Below are positions 16,428 through 24,326 of a stretch of 64,000 nt of DNA, one piece after another. The stretch's first letter is position 1. Each line of letters starts with the position of its first letter. The notes under the pieces were generated by a model. That model saw only the letters and a program-made list of their open reading frames with translations, had not been told where the DNA came from and searched no databases. The position numbers were made by a program, and so were the translations under genes. The stretch lies in contig NZ_CP195191.1 of NCBI RefSeq assembly GCF_051200875.1, forward strand, positions 3,038,001 through 3,102,000. The letters are read 5' to 3'. This DNA is from Pseudotabrizicola sp051200875. GTDB taxonomy: Bacteria; Pseudomonadota; Alphaproteobacteria; Rhodobacterales; Rhodobacteraceae.

Positions 16428-17293
16428 GCTGCCTCCTGCTTCAGGCTGCGCAGAGATTCCTCGATTTCGGTGAAGCTGGGTCTGACACCATTCGGCGTGT
16501 TTTGGCGCCCCACCTCGATACAGATATTGGCGGGATGCTGGTGCAGGTTTGCGACCAGTACTTCTCGGATCAGCTGGTAAAAATGATCGTCCTCTTCGAC
16601 AACTGCGCGCACCTTGTTGGCAAAAGGCCCAACCAAGCCATAAGCCAGAAAAACGCCTAGAAACGTGCCGACGAGGGCGCCGCCAATCATCTTTCCCAAG
16701 ACTTCCGGGGGCTGATCAATGGAACCCATGGTCTTGATCACGCCAAGCACCGCTGCAACGATTCCCAGCGCTGGTAAGGCATCGGCCATGGATTGTAGCG
16801 CATGGCTTGAGTGCAGCGCATGATGCCGATTGGTTTCCATGCGCTTGTCGAGAACCTCCTCGACCTGATGCGGATCATCATAGTTCATCGACGCGGCACG
16901 CATCGTGTCGCAGATCAGATCGACAGCTTCGTGATCCGATTGGATCTTCGGGTAGCGCCCAAAGATGGAGGAGTTGGACGGTGCCTCGATGTGCTCCTCA
17001 AGCCCGACGGGGTTGCTCCGGGCCAGTCGGATCAGCTCAAACAAAAGGCACAAGAGATCGCGGTAATCGGCGGGCTTCCATTTCGGGCCTTTGAACACTT
17101 TCCCCACATCCCTTGCGGTCTGTCGCAGGCCGTGGGAATCATTCGAAATCAAGAAGGCGCCGGTGGCTGCCCCTCCGATCATCATGAATTCGAAGGGAAG
17201 CGATTTGAGGATGATGCCCAGTTTGCCGCCTGCAAGGAGGTATCCGCCAAACACCATCGCGAAAATGACGCCAATTCCGATCAATCCCAACAT
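16424..17293 (-). CDS. motA: Flagellar motor stator protein MotA
   Basis: 289 residues, the proton-channel stator subunit that turns the flagellar rotor. Four hydrophobic segments are visible: the N-terminal IGIGVIFAMVFGGYLLAGG, LPFEFMMIGGAATGAFLI, and the pair ADALPALGIVAAVLGVIKTM and LVGTFLGVFLAYGLVGPFA. The charged cytoplasmic region between segments two and three carries the conserved Arg and Glu that contact FliG. Its partner MotB is not in the window. The operon order is fliL, a coiled-coil protein, a MotE-like protein, motA, then the 700-residue secreted protein overlapping motA by four bases. Confidence 0.95.
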   Translation of the reverse strand: MLGLIGIGVIFAMVFGGYLLAGGKLGIILKSLPFEFMMIGGAATGAFLISNDSHGLRQTARDVGKVFKGPKWKPADYRDLLCLLFELIRLARSNPVGLEEHIEAPSNSSIFGRYPKIQSDHEAVDLICDTMRAASMNYDDPHQVEEVLDKRMETNRHHALHSSHALQSMADALPALGIVAAVLGVIKTMGSIDQPPEVLGKMIGGALVGTFLGVFLAYGLVGPFANKVRAVVEEDDHFYQLIREVLVANLHQHPANICIEVGRQNTPNGVRPSFTEIEESLRSLKQEAA

Positions 17294-17340
17294 GACCTGC
17301 CCCCGTAACTGTCCTTCGACCGAAAAACTTTCGCCAATTT

Positions 17341-17910
17341 CTACTCCTTGGGCGCCAAGGCATTTCGTCCAGCGACAAGGACGCTGATCGAATAGGCCTT
17401 ATCGGGTTCCATACCCGACATGATGGCCGCTGCCGCATCTGGGCGCATCCGCCCCAAAAAGCCTGCGGCAAATTCTGGGGCCATGGTGCCAAACAGTTTT
17501 GCCGCATCGACAGGCTTCATCGCCTCATAAACGGCAGTCAGACGCAGCAGGTCATTTTCGGCAGCACCGTCAGCAATGGCTAGGGTCGCCCGTAAAGAGG
17601 CCTCGGCTTCCCTTAACTCGTCCAGCCTTCGGGCTATCACCGCTTCTGACAGCTGCAATGCTGCGATCCTGTCCTTCAGCGAGGCCTCTCGCGTTGTTAC
17701 CTCTGCGTCCCTTCGCTTGAGTGCCTCTGCCAGTCTTTCCGGAGGTTCTGGGCAGTGAAGCGGCCCCGGACTTTCTTCCTTAGACGGCGACGCCTGCAAT
17801 GCCATCGCTGCGCCAATTCCGTGGTTGATCCGTAAGGCGGCCGAAAGCGCAAAGAGAAGGGCGATCAGCGTCAGAGGGCCAATTGATCTGGGAAGCCCAA
17901 GCTTGCTCAT
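17341..17910 (-). CDS. MotE-like flagellar protein (MgtE N-terminal-like domain)
   Basis: 189 residues: one N-terminal membrane segment (GPLTLIALLFALSAALRI), a long charged coiled coil (residues about 65-120), and a C-terminal module like the intracellular domain of MgtE (APEFAAGFLGRMRPDAAAAI). The same layout is found in MotE, a periplasmic chaperone for MotC in rhizobia, and in other alphaproteobacterial flagellar proteins. The start ATG overlaps the stop of the upstream gene by four bases; motA begins 47 bases after its stop. Function in stator assembly is inferred from architecture and position. Confidence 0.75.
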   Translation of the reverse strand: MSKLGLPRSIGPLTLIALLFALSAALRINHGIGAAMALQASPSKEESPGPLHCPEPPERLAEALKRRDAEVTTREASLKDRIAALQLSEAVIARRLDELREAEASLRATLAIADGAAENDLLRLTAVYEAMKPVDAAKLFGTMAPEFAAGFLGRMRPDAAAAIMSGMEPDKAYSISVLVAGRNALAPKE

Positions 17911-18287
17911 TCGGCCACCCGCTGCGCTTGCCTATCAAACCGCCTGCGGACGAAGCGCACACGCCTTTCATCATCAAATTCAGGATCTTGCGGCAAGGGC
18001 TGCGTTTGAATGTCGTGCATTGACGCAAGCATGATCTCCAAACGGGCCGCCGCCGCTTCAGCGCGTCTCACCTGCGTCTCAAGGGAACCTTCTGACCGTT
18101 CTGCCGATGTTTTCGCCCGGGCGAGGGCTGCGGTCATATCGTCAACCTGGGCGGAAAGGACAGCGATGGCGCTTCCCATCCCCGATTCAAGCGTGGTGAA
18201 ACGCTTCAGCCGACGCGACAAGAGATAGCAATAGAAAGCCGCCGCAAAGCCACCGGCAGCCACAAGGAAATCTGCGATCAACGTCAT
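17907..18287 (-). CDS. Membrane-anchored coiled-coil flagellar protein (DUF6468-like)
   Basis: 126 residues with one N-terminal membrane helix (LIADFLVAAGGFAAAFYCYLL) followed by a basic stretch (SRRLKRF) and a coiled coil full of Ala, Glu and Arg. It resembles the DUF6468 proteins that accompany fliL in alphaproteobacteria; I am not certain of the family. The ATG at 18287 is used; a TTG at 18302 would extend it by five codons and overlap the fliL stop by four bases, which would fit the coupling seen in the rest of the operon, and cannot be ruled out. The next gene overlaps by four bases. Confidence 0.65.
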   Translation of the reverse strand: MTLIADFLVAAGGFAAAFYCYLLSRRLKRFTTLESGMGSAIAVLSAQVDDMTAALARAKTSAERSEGSLETQVRRAEAAAARLEIMLASMHDIQTQPLPQDPEFDDERRVRFVRRRFDRQAQRVAE

Positions 18288-18298
18288 GATGGGCCCAG

Positions 18299-18778
18299 TC
18301 AATTAAGAACGAATTCCGAAATGAGAAGATCGGTCACCCGCCCTTCTCCGGTGACAATCTGAATGCGCCGGAGCATCTGCGCCTTCAGCCTTGAAAGCAT
18401 GGCAGGGTCTTCCAGTTGCGCCACTTCAACGGCGCGAAGGTAGCTGTTCAAAACGTCCAGAATCCGCGGTGCCATCTGGCGCACTTCGTCAGCGTATGGT
18501 TGGGCGGTTTCCAGCTGTGCCGCGAATCGCAAGTGGCGTGCCGTCGATGACGTCCCCAAGGAAACTGTCAGCGGATCCAGCGCCACGAAGCCGACATCCG
18601 GCAGCGGTGCGACACTGTGGCTGTCTTCCTTGGAACCAACGCCGGGAAGAGGGATAAGCCCAAGGTAAGTGACCGCAAATCCGCCAGCCCCAAGGATCAC
18701 GGCGCCCAGCAGCCCAAGAAGAGTGGATTTCTTGCCGATCTTGGGGGGCGGGGCCGTCTGTGCCGTTACATCTGTCAT
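18299..18778 (-). CDS. fliL: Flagellar basal body-associated protein FliL
   Basis: 159 residues. FliL rings surround the stator and raise motor torque. It has a short cytoplasmic start, one membrane helix (LLGLLGAVILGAGGFAVTYLGLI), then a periplasmic domain with the family features FVALDPLTVSLG, HLRFAAQLET and the terminal VTDLLISEFVLN. Length is normal. It is the first gene of the minus-strand flagellar operon, divergent from fliF across 118 bases that contain a CtrA-like box. Confidence 0.92.
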   Translation of the reverse strand: MTDVTAQTAPPPKIGKKSTLLGLLGAVILGAGGFAVTYLGLIPLPGVGSKEDSHSVAPLPDVGFVALDPLTVSLGTSSTARHLRFAAQLETAQPYADEVRQMAPRILDVLNSYLRAVEVAQLEDPAMLSRLKAQMLRRIQIVTGEGRVTDLLISEFVLN

Positions 18779-18824
18779 TCTGAACCTCGATCTTCGGTGC
18801 AGAACAAAAATAGATCGAAGGTCA

Positions 18825-18839
18825 CTAACCGATTGTTAA
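18825..18839. promoter_or_regulatory. CtrA-like box between fliL and fliF
   Basis: The sequence CTAA-ccgattg-TTAA matches the CtrA full-site layout TTAA-N7-TTAA with one mismatch. It is 46 bases from the fliL start and 57 from the fliF start, suited to control both operons. CtrA activates flagellar genes in many Rhodobacteraceae; binding here is inference. Confidence 0.4.
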
Positions 18840-18896
18840 GACGCGTCCTTCATTCCTTCGAACAGCGGGGCAGAATGCTTCGGGACGGAGGTGAGG

Positions 18897-20504
18897 GTGA
18901 ACGATCTTCTGAAACTGTTGGGGCGCCTCAGCTTGGCACGCCGCCTGATTCTTGGCGGTGCCACATTGGGTGTATTCGTCGGAATCCTGGCCCTTTCCCG
19001 CCTGGGTGCAGAGGCGGAAAGCAGCCTTCTTTATGCAGGTCTTGATTCCCATGCTGCCGGGCAGGTGATCGCAGCACTCGATCAGGCGGCAACGCCCTAT
19101 GAGGTGCGGGGTGACGCGATCTATGTGCCCGCAACCGCACGCGATTCTCTTCGCATGCAATTGGCGGCACAAGGCCTGCCATCGACAGGTGGGCAGGGGT
19201 ACGAATTGCTCGACGGGCTTTCTGGTTTCGGGACCACGTCGCAAATGTTCGATGCTGCCTATTGGCGCGCGAAAGAGGGAGAGCTTGCGCGCACGGCTCT
19301 TGCCATGCCGAATGTGCGGATGGCGCGGGTCCACATCGCCGCGCAGAATTCGAATGCCTTTCTTCGCTCATCCAAGCTGTCGGCCAGCATCACCGTCACG
19401 ATGGCCACGGGGTCAGTGACGCGCGAACAGGCCGAAGCTCTGCGCCATCTGCTAGCCAGTGCGGTGGGTCAATTGACCCCGGCAGATGTCACGGTGATCG
19501 ATTCGGTGGCTGGAATTGTGTCGCCAATGGGGGAGGTGTCTGGTCAGCAGGATCCCCTAGGTAAGGCCGAGGCCCTGAAGCACAATCTGGAGCGTTTGCT
19601 TGAGGCCCGCGTTGGCCCGGGCCGGGCCGTCGTCGAGGTTAGCCTTGAATTCGTCCGCGATCGCGAGGCGATCACCGAGCGGGTGTTCGACCCGCAAGGT
19701 CGCGTGGCCGTTTCGTCGGAAAACGAAAGCCGTTCGGAAAATGCGACTCAGCCCGCGGGGGATATTACCGTTGCCTCGAACCTGCCCGACGGGGATGCCG
19801 CGTCGTCGGGCCAAGGCACCAGCCAAAGCACGACCAGCCGTGAAAGGGTCAATTTCGACGTCTCGCAAACGCAACGGGAGATCGTGAAAGAACCGGGTTC
19901 GATCAAGCGCATGACCATTGCAGTTTTGGTTGACGGAACGGTTGCTACGGTGGCGGATGGTGCAACGACTTGGCAACCGCGATCTGATCAGGAACTCTCT
20001 GATCTGCGGGAACTGGTCTTTGCCGCTGCCGGGGTTGATGAGTCGAGGGGGGACGTCCTCACCCTTAAATCGCTTGAATTTCAGGCCATGGCCCCACTCG
20101 GCAGCGCCGCAGAGGCAGGGCTTTTGTCGATGGTTGGCCCGGTCAATCTGATGTCCCTTGTCCAGCTGTCCTTCCTTGCCCTTGTGGTTCTTGGTCTGGG
20201 TCTCTTTGTCATGCGGCCGCTGCTTCTTCAGGCGCGCAGACAACCGGCAGACTTGGGCAATGCACGCGCGGCCTTGCCGATGCCTGCTCCGAATGCCGCT
20301 GCCTCGGCCACGGCTCTTACGGGCGAAATCGCCGAGGACGACGATGCGCCCGGGATGTCTATGGTCACGCTTGACCGGTCGCGTGACGGTGCGGGGGATC
20401 CGGCCGACCCTGTCGCCCGGCTCAAGCGCCTGATTGACGCGCGCCAAGCAGAATCGGTTGAAATTCTGCGCGGCTGGCTTGAGCAGCAAGAGGATCGGGT
20501 CTGA
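18897..20504 (+). CDS. fliF: Flagellar MS-ring protein FliF
   Basis: 535 residues forming the membrane ring that houses the export gate. N-terminal helix LILGGATLGVFVGILALSRLG, ring-building motifs (AGLDSHAAGQVIAALDQA, LDGLSGFGTTSQMFDAAYWRA, MPNVRMARVHIA) and a second membrane helix near residue 430 (LSFLALVVLGLGLFVMRPLLL) are all present. The C-terminus ends VARLKRLIDARQAESVEILR, the FliG-binding tail. The start is GTG 18897: GGAGG at 18887-18891 sits 5 bases ahead of it, too close for the GTG at 18891. fliH overlaps the stop by one base. Confidence 0.93.
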   Translation: MNDLLKLLGRLSLARRLILGGATLGVFVGILALSRLGAEAESSLLYAGLDSHAAGQVIAALDQAATPYEVRGDAIYVPATARDSLRMQLAAQGLPSTGGQGYELLDGLSGFGTTSQMFDAAYWRAKEGELARTALAMPNVRMARVHIAAQNSNAFLRSSKLSASITVTMATGSVTREQAEALRHLLASAVGQLTPADVTVIDSVAGIVSPMGEVSGQQDPLGKAEALKHNLERLLEARVGPGRAVVEVSLEFVRDREAITERVFDPQGRVAVSSENESRSENATQPAGDITVASNLPDGDAASSGQGTSQSTTSRERVNFDVSQTQREIVKEPGSIKRMTIAVLVDGTVATVADGATTWQPRSDQELSDLRELVFAAAGVDESRGDVLTLKSLEFQAMAPLGSAAEAGLLSMVGPVNLMSLVQLSFLALVVLGLGLFVMRPLLLQARRQPADLGNARAALPMPAPNAAASATALTGEIAEDDDAPGMSMVTLDRSRDGAGDPADPVARLKRLIDARQAESVEILRGWLEQQEDRV

Positions 20505-21094
20505 TGGTTCTTCGACTTGAAGTGTTCGAAACGCCTACCGCAGTCTCCGATACGGTTGTCCTCCAATCGGCCGAAATCGAAGAAGCGCGCCTGCAATCCT
20601 ATGAAACCGGCTATTCGGCGGGTTGGGAAGATGCGCTGGCCGCAACCTCTGCCGAAGAGGGCAAGATTTCGGCCGAATTCGCCAACAATCTCCAGCACAT
20701 GTCCTTCACCTATCAGGAGGCGCGCGCCCAACTCTTGCGGTCAATCAAGCCGGTTCTGGTCGAGGTGACGACAAAGCTTTTGCCCGAGGTAGCAAGAGAG
20801 GCAATTGCGCCGGTTGTCCTCGATGCGCTGATGCCCTTGATCGACGAAACCTTGGACCAACCCATCCAGATCCTGATCAATCCGGAATCCCGCCCCGCTG
20901 TAGAAAGGCTTTTGACGCAGGCCGCGGGGATGACGCTGGAAATCGAGGAAGAGCCGACTTTGGGCGAAGGCCAAGTCTATGTCCGGCTTGGCAAATCGGA
21001 ACTGAAAATTGATCTCGACGGCGCGGCCGCAGAAGTGATCCGCGCAGTGCATGATTTCTTTGACTATTCGGAACGGGAGGAAACCCATGGATAG
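20504..21094 (+). CDS. fliH: Flagellar export regulator FliH-like protein
   Basis: 196 residues with the layout of FliH/YscL: a variable polar N-terminus, a short glycine-containing helix (SYETGYSAGWEDAL), a long helix, and the C-terminal domain (LLPEVAREAIAPVVLDAL, then a GEGQVYVRLGKSELKIDLDG strand pair). FliH binds the FliI ATPase and regulates export. The start overlaps the fliF stop by one base, and the end overlaps fliN by 8 bases. Sequence conservation in this family is low, so the name rests mostly on layout and position between fliF and fliN. Confidence 0.78.
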   Translation: MVLRLEVFETPTAVSDTVVLQSAEIEEARLQSYETGYSAGWEDALAATSAEEGKISAEFANNLQHMSFTYQEARAQLLRSIKPVLVEVTTKLLPEVAREAIAPVVLDALMPLIDETLDQPIQILINPESRPAVERLLTQAAGMTLEIEEEPTLGEGQVYVRLGKSELKIDLDGAAAEVIRAVHDFFDYSEREETHG

Positions 21095-21356
21095 GTCAGC
21101 CGAAAAGAACCCCTTCGCCCAGGTTCCGATCGAAATCACAATCTCGGTCGGTCGGGCGCGACCATTGGTGAAAGACCTTCTGACGCTAGCCGAAGATGCC
21201 ATTCTTCCGCTGGACCGACGCGTCGAAGACCCGGTCGAGCTTTATATCGGCGACCGTTTGATCGCACGGGGTGAGTTGCACGAACTGGAAGGCGATCGCG
21301 CAGGCCAACTTGCGGTGCGTTTGATCGAGGTGGCCGATTTGCAGTCTGGTCTATAG
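21087..21356 (+). CDS. fliN: Flagellar C-ring switch protein FliN
   Basis: 89 residues, almost entirely one SpoA (surface presentation of antigens) domain: VPIEITISVGRARPLVKDLL, then LDRRVEDPVELYIGDRLIARGEL, the hallmark of FliN/FliM C-termini. FliN builds the base of the C ring and takes part in switching. The start is ATG 21087, with GGAGG 8 bases upstream, inside the fliH end (8-base overlap). fliM and fliG are not in this operon within the window. Confidence 0.92.
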   Translation: MDRSAEKNPFAQVPIEITISVGRARPLVKDLLTLAEDAILPLDRRVEDPVELYIGDRLIARGELHELEGDRAGQLAVRLIEVADLQSGL

Positions 21357-21363
21357 GCCAATC

Positions 21364-22098
21364 ATGAAGCGCATTATCGTGTCGGCCATGGCGCTGGCGC
21401 TCGTCCTGGCCTTGCTGCCGGGGGGCGTGCTGGCGCAACAGATGAGCATTGATCTGGGCGATGGGCCGTCCCTGTCGTCTCGCAGCATTCAACTGATCCT
21501 GATCCTGACGGTTCTCAGCCTCGCGCCGGGGCTGGCGATCATGGTCACCTGTTTTCCCTTCATCGTCACCGTCCTCTCCATCCTGCGGCAGGGCATGGGG
21601 TTACAGCAGGCGCCGCCGAATATGCTGATCGTCAGTCTTGCGATGTTCTTGACATGGTATGTCATGGACCCGGTTTTTACCGAGGCATGGGCCAATGGGA
21701 TCGGCCCTCTCAGCCGCGAAGAGATAGATATTGGTGCAGCCCTTCCGCTGATCACGGCCCCGTTCCGGGCCTTCATGGCCTTGCGCGTCGACCCGGATAC
21801 CTTTGCCCAGCTTGCGGCCTTGCGGCCCGAAGCGGTGCAAATCGACGCGGCAAACGCCCCCCTTTCGGTGCTGGTCCCGTCGTTCATGCTAAGTGAAATC
21901 AAGCTGGCTTTTCAGGTGGGTTTCCTGATCTTTTTGCCGTTTCTTGTGATAGATCTCGTCGTTGCTGCGGTCCTGATGTCGATGGGGATGATGATGGTTC
22001 CCCCGGCGGTGGTCTCGCTTCCCTTCAAGCTTGCCTTTTTCGTGGTCGCCGACGGGTGGAGCCTTGTGACCTCTGCCCTTGTCAGGTCATACCTTTAG
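21364..22098 (+). CDS. fliP: Flagellar type III export gate protein FliP
   Basis: 244 residues with a cleavable signal peptide (ending GGVLAQQ) and the conserved export-gate stretch LILTVLSLAPGLAIMVTCFPFIVTVLSILRQ split over two helices, then QQAPPNMLIVSLAMFLTWYVM, and C-terminal helices AFQVGFLIFLPFLVIDLVVA and MGMMMVPPAVVSLPFKLAFF. FliP forms the core pentamer of the export gate with FliQ and FliR. It starts 7 bases after fliN. The next gene is convergent, leaving a 12-base gap, so any operon continuation (fliQ, fliR) is elsewhere. Confidence 0.95.
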   Translation: MKRIIVSAMALALVLALLPGGVLAQQMSIDLGDGPSLSSRSIQLILILTVLSLAPGLAIMVTCFPFIVTVLSILRQGMGLQQAPPNMLIVSLAMFLTWYVMDPVFTEAWANGIGPLSREEIDIGAALPLITAPFRAFMALRVDPDTFAQLAALRPEAVQIDAANAPLSVLVPSFMLSEIKLAFQVGFLIFLPFLVIDLVVAAVLMSMGMMMVPPAVVSLPFKLAFFVVADGWSLVTSALVRSYL

Positions 22099-22110
22099 CC
22101 GCGCGCGGGT

Positions 22111-22659
22111 TCACTGTCCCAACTGGAAAGCCGTCAAGACAGCCTTGGCACTGTCGCTGTCCCATTCGGCATCACCGATCAGGCGCGCCACTTCCATGCC
22201 TTCGGGGTTCAGGATCAGGGTCACCGGCAAACCCATCACAGCCGCAGACCGCGCAAGCTCTGATTTCGGATCGCGCAGAATGGGCAATTTGGTGATTTCC
22301 GCCTCAGTGAAGAACTTCTGGATCCCCGGCACGGCATTGCGCCCCGTTGCCACCGGCACCACGGCAATCTCTGGCATCGCCTCCTGCAGGCGCTGAAGCG
22401 ACGGCATTTCCTTGCGGCAGGGCGCGCACCATGTTGCCCAGAAATTTAGAACCACCCATTTGCCGCGAAACTCGGCCAATGACCGCTCAGCATCGGTTTC
22501 ATCCAGCAACACCACCTCGGCTAGGGCCACAGGGGTTTCATGGATCGCCAACTTCTTCATGTCGCCATCGCGCAACTCTGCGGGTGACCCCTGTGCAAGG
22601 GCCGCATTTGCACCCAAGACTAAGGCCGTATAAAGGACGGCAAGAGTTTTCCGCAGCAT
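22111..22659 (-). CDS. TlpA/ResA-family thiol:disulfide oxidoreductase
   Basis: 182 residues with an N-terminal signal or anchor (LRKTLAVLYTALVLGANAALA) and a thioredoxin fold with active site WATWCAPCRKEMPSL. TlpA-type proteins reduce periplasmic disulphides, often in cytochrome c or copper-centre assembly; no such partner is adjacent. The start is ATG 22659, preceded by a GGAGGT ribosome site 3 bases away; a longer frame reaching into argH has no support. The argH start is only 22 bases upstream on the other strand. Confidence 0.88.
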   Translation of the reverse strand: MLRKTLAVLYTALVLGANAALAQGSPAELRDGDMKKLAIHETPVALAEVVLLDETDAERSLAEFRGKWVVLNFWATWCAPCRKEMPSLQRLQEAMPEIAVVPVATGRNAVPGIQKFFTEAEITKLPILRDPKSELARSAAVMGLPVTLILNPEGMEVARLIGDAEWDSDSAKAVLTAFQLGQ

Positions 22660-22681
22660 GTTACCTCCGAAGGCCGCAGTC

Positions 22682-24085
22682 ATGACCGCATCCGACAATT
22701 CCCAATCCGCCAACCAGATGTGGGGCGGGCGTTTCGCCGAGGGGCCGGACGCCATCATGCAGGCGATCAACGCCTCCATCGGGTTCGACCGCAGGCTCTA
22801 CGCGCAGGATATCGCAGGCTCGCGGGCCCATGCGGCGATGCTCGCCGCGCAGGGCATCCTAAGCAGTAAGGATGTTGAGGCCATCGGAAAAGGCCTGCTC
22901 ACCGTCTTGTCAGAGATTGAAACGGGAAATTTCCCGTTCCGGGTCGAACTGGAAGACATTCACATGAATGTCGAAGCACGGCTGAAGGAAATCATCGGCG
23001 AACCGGCCGGCCGCCTGCACACCGCGCGCAGCCGCAATGACCAGGTTGCCGTCGATTTCCGGCTCTGGGTCCGCGACCAGTGCGATGCGGCAATCAATGG
23101 CCTGACCGCACTGATCAAGGCCTTCCTCGCACAGGCCGAACAGGGCGCTGACTGGGTGATGCCGGGTTTTACCCATCTGCAAACCGCGCAGCCCGTCACA
23201 TGGGGCCATCACATGATGGCCTATGTCGAAATGTTCGCCCGCGACCGCTCGCGCTTTGAAGATGCCCGCCGCCGGATGAACGAATGCCCGCTGGGCGCGG
23301 CCGCTTTGGCTGGCACCTCCTTCCCCATCGACCGCCACGCCACTGCCGCGGCGCTGGGCTTTGACCGCCCCACGGCCAACAGCCTCGACTCGGTTTCGGA
23401 CCGCGATTTCGCGCTGGAATTCCTCTCGGCCTCCTCGATCTGCGCCATGCACCTGTCGCGTTTCGCCGAGGAACTGGTGATCTGGTCCTCGGCCCAATTC
23501 CGCTTTGTCCGCCTGTCGGACAAATGGACAACCGGCAGCTCGATCATGCCGCAAAAGAAAAACCCCGATGCCGCCGAACTTCTGCGCGCCAAACTGGGCC
23601 GCATCCTTGGCGCAACGGTCGCGCTTTTCACCATCATGAAGGGTCTGGCGCTGACCTATTCCAAGGACATGCAGGAAGACAAAGAGCAGGTCTTTGACGC
23701 CGCCGACAACCTGATGCTGGGCCTTGCGGCCATGACCGGGATGGTCAGCGACATGACAGCCAACCGTGAAAGCCTTGCCACCGCTGCGGCCAGCGGGTTC
23801 TCGACCGCCACTGATCTGGCCGATTGGCTGGTGCGCGAATTGAACCTGCCGTTCCGTGACGCGCACCATGTCACCGGAACACTGGTCGCCATGGCAGAGT
23901 CGAAAGGCATCGACCTGCCCGACCTGACCTTGGCCGATATGCAATCCGTCCATGCCGGTATCCGCGCCGATGTCTTTGACGTCCTTGGCGTCGAAAACTC
24001 GGTCCGCTCGCGCCAATCCTATGGCGGCACGGCGCCGGATCAGGTGCGCAGCCAGATTGTCCGCTGGAAACAGCTTCTCGGCTGA
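22682..24085 (+). CDS. argH: Argininosuccinate lyase
   Basis: 467-residue enzyme of the fumarase/aspartase superfamily that splits argininosuccinate into arginine and fumarate, the last step of arginine synthesis. The family signature GSSIMPQKKNPDAAELLR is intact, as are HTARSRNDQVA and FTHLQTAQPVTWGHH, which carry substrate-binding and catalytic residues. Length is normal. The start is ATG 22682, with AAGG 8 bases ahead; eight further codons upstream (from 22658) would overlap the divergent gene. A small lipoprotein gene follows 109 bases after the stop. Confidence 0.96.
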   Translation: MTASDNSQSANQMWGGRFAEGPDAIMQAINASIGFDRRLYAQDIAGSRAHAAMLAAQGILSSKDVEAIGKGLLTVLSEIETGNFPFRVELEDIHMNVEARLKEIIGEPAGRLHTARSRNDQVAVDFRLWVRDQCDAAINGLTALIKAFLAQAEQGADWVMPGFTHLQTAQPVTWGHHMMAYVEMFARDRSRFEDARRRMNECPLGAAALAGTSFPIDRHATAAALGFDRPTANSLDSVSDRDFALEFLSASSICAMHLSRFAEELVIWSSAQFRFVRLSDKWTTGSSIMPQKKNPDAAELLRAKLGRILGATVALFTIMKGLALTYSKDMQEDKEQVFDAADNLMLGLAAMTGMVSDMTANRESLATAAASGFSTATDLADWLVRELNLPFRDAHHVTGTLVAMAESKGIDLPDLTLADMQSVHAGIRADVFDVLGVENSVRSRQSYGGTAPDQVRSQIVRWKQLLG

Positions 24086-24194
24086 TCTGCAAAGCGTGAT
24101 CGCAGGGGCCTTGCGTCGCAACAGGGATCAGCGCATCAAATGCCACACGGGCCCGTGACGGCCCGTTTGTCTTCATTTTTTAAAAGGTGTGCAA

Positions 24195-24317
24195 ATGCGT
24201 TATACCCTGTTGATCACTCTCCTGGCCCTCGCCGCATGTGGCGCTGACGGAGCCCCCGAAACGCCGGGCGCCACCATTTCAGGTGACGCCCAAGTCGGGG
24301 TCGTGATCGAAAACTAA
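24195..24317 (+). CDS. Small lipoprotein, 40 residues
   Basis: A 40-codon frame with a ribosome site AAAGG 7-8 bases before its ATG. The N-terminus MRYTLLITLLALAAC has one basic residue, a hydrophobic core and a perfect lipobox LAAC (Cys15). After processing, a 26-residue mature peptide remains (CGADGAPETPGATISGD and so on), anionic and unstructured. Tiny lipoproteins between argH and lysA are a recurring arrangement in Rhodobacteraceae; their function is unknown to me. The next gene ends 10 bases away on the opposite strand. Confidence 0.8.
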   Translation: MRYTLLITLLALAACGADGAPETPGATISGDAQVGVVIEN

Positions 24318-24326
24318 GACTCTCCG

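Noticed and set aside
22910..24121. 403-codon frame antisense to argH
   Set aside because: Antisense shadow of a clear argH; no ribosome site or recognisable domain.
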